NCBI RefSeq assembly: GCF_001277345.1
Contig: NZ_LIUT01000001.1
Location: 283,932-347,931 of the forward strand
Direction: 5' to 3'
DNA length: 64,000 nt
Source of the DNA: Paenibacillus solani
GTDB lineage: Bacteria > Bacillota > Bacilli > Paenibacillales > Paenibacillaceae
Within the stretch, counting starts at the first letter, position 1; each line of letters starts with the position of its first letter. Made by a program: the position numbers and the translations under genes. The notes under the pieces are model-generated. The model searched no databases. It saw nothing but the letters and a program-made list of their open reading frames with translations, and was not told where the DNA came from. Positions 60,826-64,000 of this stretch are shown here, piece after piece.

Positions 60826-62103
60826 ATGAAAAAGAAAATGTCATGGATCGCGTTGGTTTCGGTTATGACGTTAATGGCATCCTTGCTGGCCGCATGCGGC
60901 GGCAGCGGCGGGACCGGAGCATCGAAGGAGCCGGACGGCAATGCATCGGGTGCGGCGACAACGCTTCGCTTCGCTACCTGGGATACGGGAGATGCGCTGA
61001 AGATCGAGCAGGAGATCGCCAAGAAGTTCGAGGAATCGCATCCGGGAACGAAGGTGCAGGTGGAGGCTTATGCCGACGGATTTGATCAGAAGCTGGCCGC
61101 CGGTTTTGGCGCAGCCAATCCGCCGGACGTGATGTACATGTGGGACTTTCCGACGTATCACCAATCCCTGGAGCCGCTGGACGACTATGCGTCCAAGGAC
61201 AAGGATTTGAATATCGACGATTTTTATCAAGGATTGTTTAACTACGGCAAAATGGACAACAAGCTGTACGGAATCCCGGCGGGCTTTACGACCCGGGTCG
61301 TGTATTACAACAAGAAGATGTTCGACGATGCAGGGCTCGCCTACCCGAGTGATGGATGGACATGGGGCGAATTCCAGGAGATGGCCCAGAAGCTGACGGA
61401 TAAATCCAAGAAGCAGTACGGCTTCGGCGTTCGAGCCGAGAATGATACGTATGATCTTCAAGGGTTCGTATGGAGCAACGGCGGTTCCTTTATTTCAGAG
61501 GACGGCACAACAATTGAAGGCTATATGAACAGCAAAGAAACAGCGGAAGCCATTCAGATGCTGGGAGATATGCTCAAGAACGGCTCAGCCGTCCTGACCG
61601 GCGGCAAAGGCCAGCAGAGCGGAGAGGATATTTTCAAAGCAGGCAAAATTGCCATGTGGGAGAGCGGTATCTGGCCGCTGGAGTCCTTCAGAGACGCTGG
61701 TATTGATGTAGGTACGGTGGAAATGCCGGCTTTTCCGGGCAAACCTCTGAAGGGAGTACTGGCTGAATCCGCGCTGTCCATAGCGAAGGATTCCAAGAAT
61801 AAGGATTTGGCATGGGAATTCATCAAGTATTATGTATCGGATGAAGCGATCAAAATGCGCGTCGCCGACCTTCCGGTCCGCGTTAGCGTGGTAAATGAGC
61901 TGAAGAAGGATCAGGACCCGCTTTACAAGCCGTATTACACGATGCTGGAGCGTTCAGACAATACGCCGGCCTTCCTGCTGAATCCGAAATGGAATGAAGT
62001 GAATCGCCAATTGTCGGCAGCCGTGGAATCCATCATGTTTGGCAGCGATGCTGGGGAGGTTCTGAACCAGGCTGTGAAGGATAGCGAACGCTATTTGAAA
62101 TAA
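60826..62103 (+). CDS. Sugar ABC transporter substrate-binding lipoprotein (family 1)
   Basis: A 425-aa lipoprotein with lipobox LLAAC at the N-terminus, then a family-1 binding fold (TTLRFATWDTGD, PPDVMYMWDFPTYH, YGIPAGFTTRVVYYNKKMFDDAG, SGIWPLESF). ATG 60826 follows AGGGGAG; the longer frame begins inside the promoter hairpin. First in an operon with two permeases. Probable ligand: an oligosaccharide handled by the GH63-like enzyme. Confidence 0.93.
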   Translation: MKKKMSWIALVSVMTLMASLLAACGGSGGTGASKEPDGNASGAATTLRFATWDTGDALKIEQEIAKKFEESHPGTKVQVEAYADGFDQKLAAGFGAANPPDVMYMWDFPTYHQSLEPLDDYASKDKDLNIDDFYQGLFNYGKMDNKLYGIPAGFTTRVVYYNKKMFDDAGLAYPSDGWTWGEFQEMAQKLTDKSKKQYGFGVRAENDTYDLQGFVWSNGGSFISEDGTTIEGYMNSKETAEAIQMLGDMLKNGSAVLTGGKGQQSGEDIFKAGKIAMWESGIWPLESFRDAGIDVGTVEMPAFPGKPLKGVLAESALSIAKDSKNKDLAWEFIKYYVSDEAIKMRVADLPVRVSVVNELKKDQDPLYKPYYTMLERSDNTPAFLLNPKWNEVNRQLSAAVESIMFGSDAGEVLNQAVKDSERYLK

Positions 62104-62126
62104 ACGAAGAAGGAAGGTTCGCGTAA

Positions 62127-63140
62127 ATGGCCCATACCGATATGACCTACTCACAACAGCAGACAGCGGCCCCGAAGCGACTTGGAATCAAACGATGGGG
62201 TGGGGCAGTGCCCTACCTCTTCATTTTTCCTTGGATATTCGGATTCCTGGTCTTCACGCTTGGCCCGCTGCTGTTTTCTCTCATCATTTCATTCTTTGAT
62301 TGGCCGATCGTAGGCCAAGTGACCTTTGTCGGCATCGACAACTATGTCGAGATGTTCTCGAACGATCCGTTGTTCTGGAAATCGCTGTTCGTTACATTGA
62401 AATTTGCGGCTCTGTTCGTGCCGCTGAACATCATCGTCGCTTTGGGACTCGCCATGCTGCTGAATCAGAATGTAAAAGGGAGCGCGTTCTTCCGTACCGC
62501 CTTTTACCTGCCATCGGTCATTTCCGGTGTAGCACTCGCCATGATCTGGTCGTGGGTGTACAGCGGAGATTACGGAATATTGAATTACTTCTTGTCGCTT
62601 GTCGGTATTGAAGGCCCGGACTGGCTGAACGATACGAAGTGGTCCTTGGTCGCCATGGTCATCGCAAGCCTGTGGGGACAAGGCTCGATGATGCTTATTT
62701 TTCTGGCAGGCCTCAAGGGAATTCCGAAGGATCTGTATGAGTCGGCTTCGATGGACGGAGCGGGCAAGATTCGACAGTTCTTCAATGTGACCATCCCGAT
62801 GATCACGCCGACGCTGCTGTTTAACCTGATTACATCCATCATTGCCGCATTCCAGCAGCTGACGCTGGCGCTTCTGCTTACGGGCGGAGGGCCGCTGAAG
62901 TCGACGTATTTCTACGCCATGTATATGTACGAGAATGCATTCAAGTATTTCAAAATGGGGTACTCCGCAGCCAATGCCTGGTTCATGTTCCTGATCGTGC
63001 TGACGCTGACGTTCCTCGTATTCAAGTCTTCGGAAGCCTGGGTGTTCTATGAGGGCGAGATGAAGACGAAGAAGGAGAAAGCGAAGCCGAAGCGTGCCAA
63101 GCGAGGGCCTCAAGCTAGTCGGGAGGGAAGTTCCATATGA
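62127..63140 (+). CDS. Sugar ABC transporter permease (UgpA/MalF type)
   Basis: A 337-aa inner-membrane permease with six helices. The EAA-type loop DLYESASMDGAGKIRQFFNVTIPM is around residues 205-228. A Lys-rich tail follows. AGAAGGAAGG precedes the ATG. Ends in an ATGA overlap with the next permease. Confidence 0.93.
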   Translation: MAHTDMTYSQQQTAAPKRLGIKRWGGAVPYLFIFPWIFGFLVFTLGPLLFSLIISFFDWPIVGQVTFVGIDNYVEMFSNDPLFWKSLFVTLKFAALFVPLNIIVALGLAMLLNQNVKGSAFFRTAFYLPSVISGVALAMIWSWVYSGDYGILNYFLSLVGIEGPDWLNDTKWSLVAMVIASLWGQGSMMLIFLAGLKGIPKDLYESASMDGAGKIRQFFNVTIPMITPTLLFNLITSIIAAFQQLTLALLLTGGGPLKSTYFYAMYMYENAFKYFKMGYSAANAWFMFLIVLTLTFLVFKSSEAWVFYEGEMKTKKEKAKPKRAKRGPQASREGSSI

Positions 63141-63949
63141 AAAAGGTGACCACATACACACTGCTCATTTTGTGCTCGCTGCTGTTCATTGCCCCGCTCT
63201 TCTGGGCGGTAACGACAGCGCTCAAGTCGCAGCAAGAGCTGTATCTGTTTCCTCCGAAATGGTTTCCGTCCGTTTGGCGCTTCAGCAATTTCGCGGAAGC
63301 CTGGAGCATTCAGCCGTTTAATCTGTTTATGAAAAATACGCTGATCGTAACGCTGCTGTCCACGCTCGGACAGCTTGTATCCTGCACACTGGTGGCTTAC
63401 GGATTCGCCCGGTTTCAATTCAAGGGACGGGATGGGCTGTTTCTGATCGTACTGGCCACCATGATGATTCCTTGGGAAGTGACGATGATTCCGCAGTATA
63501 TGGAGTTTAATTACCTAGGCTGGATCAATACGCTTAAACCGCTCATTGTTCCTTCCTGGTTCGGCTCTGCATATTTCATATTCCTGCTGCGCCAGTTCAT
63601 CATGACCTTGCCGAAGGAGCTGGATGAGGCGGCAACGATTGACGGGGCGGGAAGAATGACGGTTCTATTGCGAATCATCGTGCCGCTGATGGGACCATCG
63701 CTTATCCTGGTGGCCGTATTCCATATGATGAGCTGCTGGAACGATTATCTGGGCCCGCTCATCTTCCTGAACGATCAGACGAAATATACGCTGACGCTGG
63801 GGTTATCCCAATTCAAGGGCATGCACGGCGTTGATATGCAATCCATTATGGCGATCACTTGCCTAATTTCGATTCCTCCGCTTGCCGTATTTTTCTTCGC
63901 GCAGCGTTATATCGTTGGCGGCATAGCTACGACGGGAATCAAGGGTTAA
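63137..63949 (+). CDS. Sugar ABC transporter permease (UgpE/MalG type)
   Basis: A 270-aa permease with six helices and the EAA loop ELDEAATIDGAGRMTVLLRI at residues 161-180. Starts inside the stop codon of the first permease, so the pair is coupled. No ATPase gene is in the window. After its stop the window ends with 51 bp that contain no complete gene. Confidence 0.93.
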   Translation: MKKVTTYTLLILCSLLFIAPLFWAVTTALKSQQELYLFPPKWFPSVWRFSNFAEAWSIQPFNLFMKNTLIVTLLSTLGQLVSCTLVAYGFARFQFKGRDGLFLIVLATMMIPWEVTMIPQYMEFNYLGWINTLKPLIVPSWFGSAYFIFLLRQFIMTLPKELDEAATIDGAGRMTVLLRIIVPLMGPSLILVAVFHMMSCWNDYLGPLIFLNDQTKYTLTLGLSQFKGMHGVDMQSIMAITCLISIPPLAVFFFAQRYIVGGIATTGIKG

Positions 63950-64000
63950 ATGACGCCGCAGATAAGAGCCAACTACGATTGAACTGCAGCATGATGCAAT

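Overview
The window comes from a Gram-positive Firmicute, almost certainly a Paenibacillus. The signs are strong AGGAGG-type ribosome binding sites, many SBP/permease sugar importers without their own ATPase, YesM/YesN-type regulation, an S-layer-anchored surface protein, a YheC/YheD-type spore-coat ATP-grasp protein and CcpA-type cre sites. No rRNA, tRNA, prophage or intact insertion sequence was seen.

Layout. 1-1345: the trailer-side part of a type I-C CRISPR array; its cas genes and leader lie beyond the left edge. 1346-2076: non-coding, ending in a catabolite-controlled promoter. 2083-13601: a mannoside/N-glycan locus with a lipoprotein binding protein, GH125 and GH38 alpha-mannosidases on the minus strand, two permeases, a GH130 enzyme and a membrane-spanning AraC-type regulator. 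The binding-protein and permease promoters are near copies of each other. 13822-17583: a candidate small RNA, then glycolate oxidase glcF/glcD divergent from a FadR-type repressor. 17667-26857: housekeeping and stress genes: a bacterial Yellow/MRJP-like protein, a pyruvate kinase with altered potassium-site residues, AraC, LCP cell-wall ligase, MerR/TipA-type regulator, KGG stress protein, aldo-keto reductase, DinB and CYTH proteins. 27086-31027: a PAS-HTH regulator, MalY/PatB lyase, NhaC antiporter and RidA operon. 31132-38700: YheC/D, a small membrane protein, YjbR, secreted GH19 chitinase, MATE exporter and a MalT-like LuxR regulator. 38893-42774: a large surface protein with a seven-bladed RCC1 propeller and SLH anchors, divergent from the LuxR regulator. 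43167-49244: a BMP-type nucleoside ABC importer with a molybdopterin oxidoreductase and a nucleoside phosphorylase. 49379-55404: DinB, a TetR/NAD-epimerase pair with three matching operators, an ECF sigma factor translationally coupled to an unrecognised GNVG-motif protein plus a small basic protein, and a TetR/YqeB pair. 55681-63949: a second sugar locus with a GH63-like glycosidase, YesM/YesN two-component system and an ABC importer.

Working together. The two carbohydrate loci each pair an importer lacking its own ATPase with intracellular glycosidases and a local AraC-type regulator. In both, cre-like sites overlap or directly follow the -10 boxes, so CcpA control is likely. The least explained unit is the ECF sigma / GNVG protein / small basic protein operon at 52061-53952.
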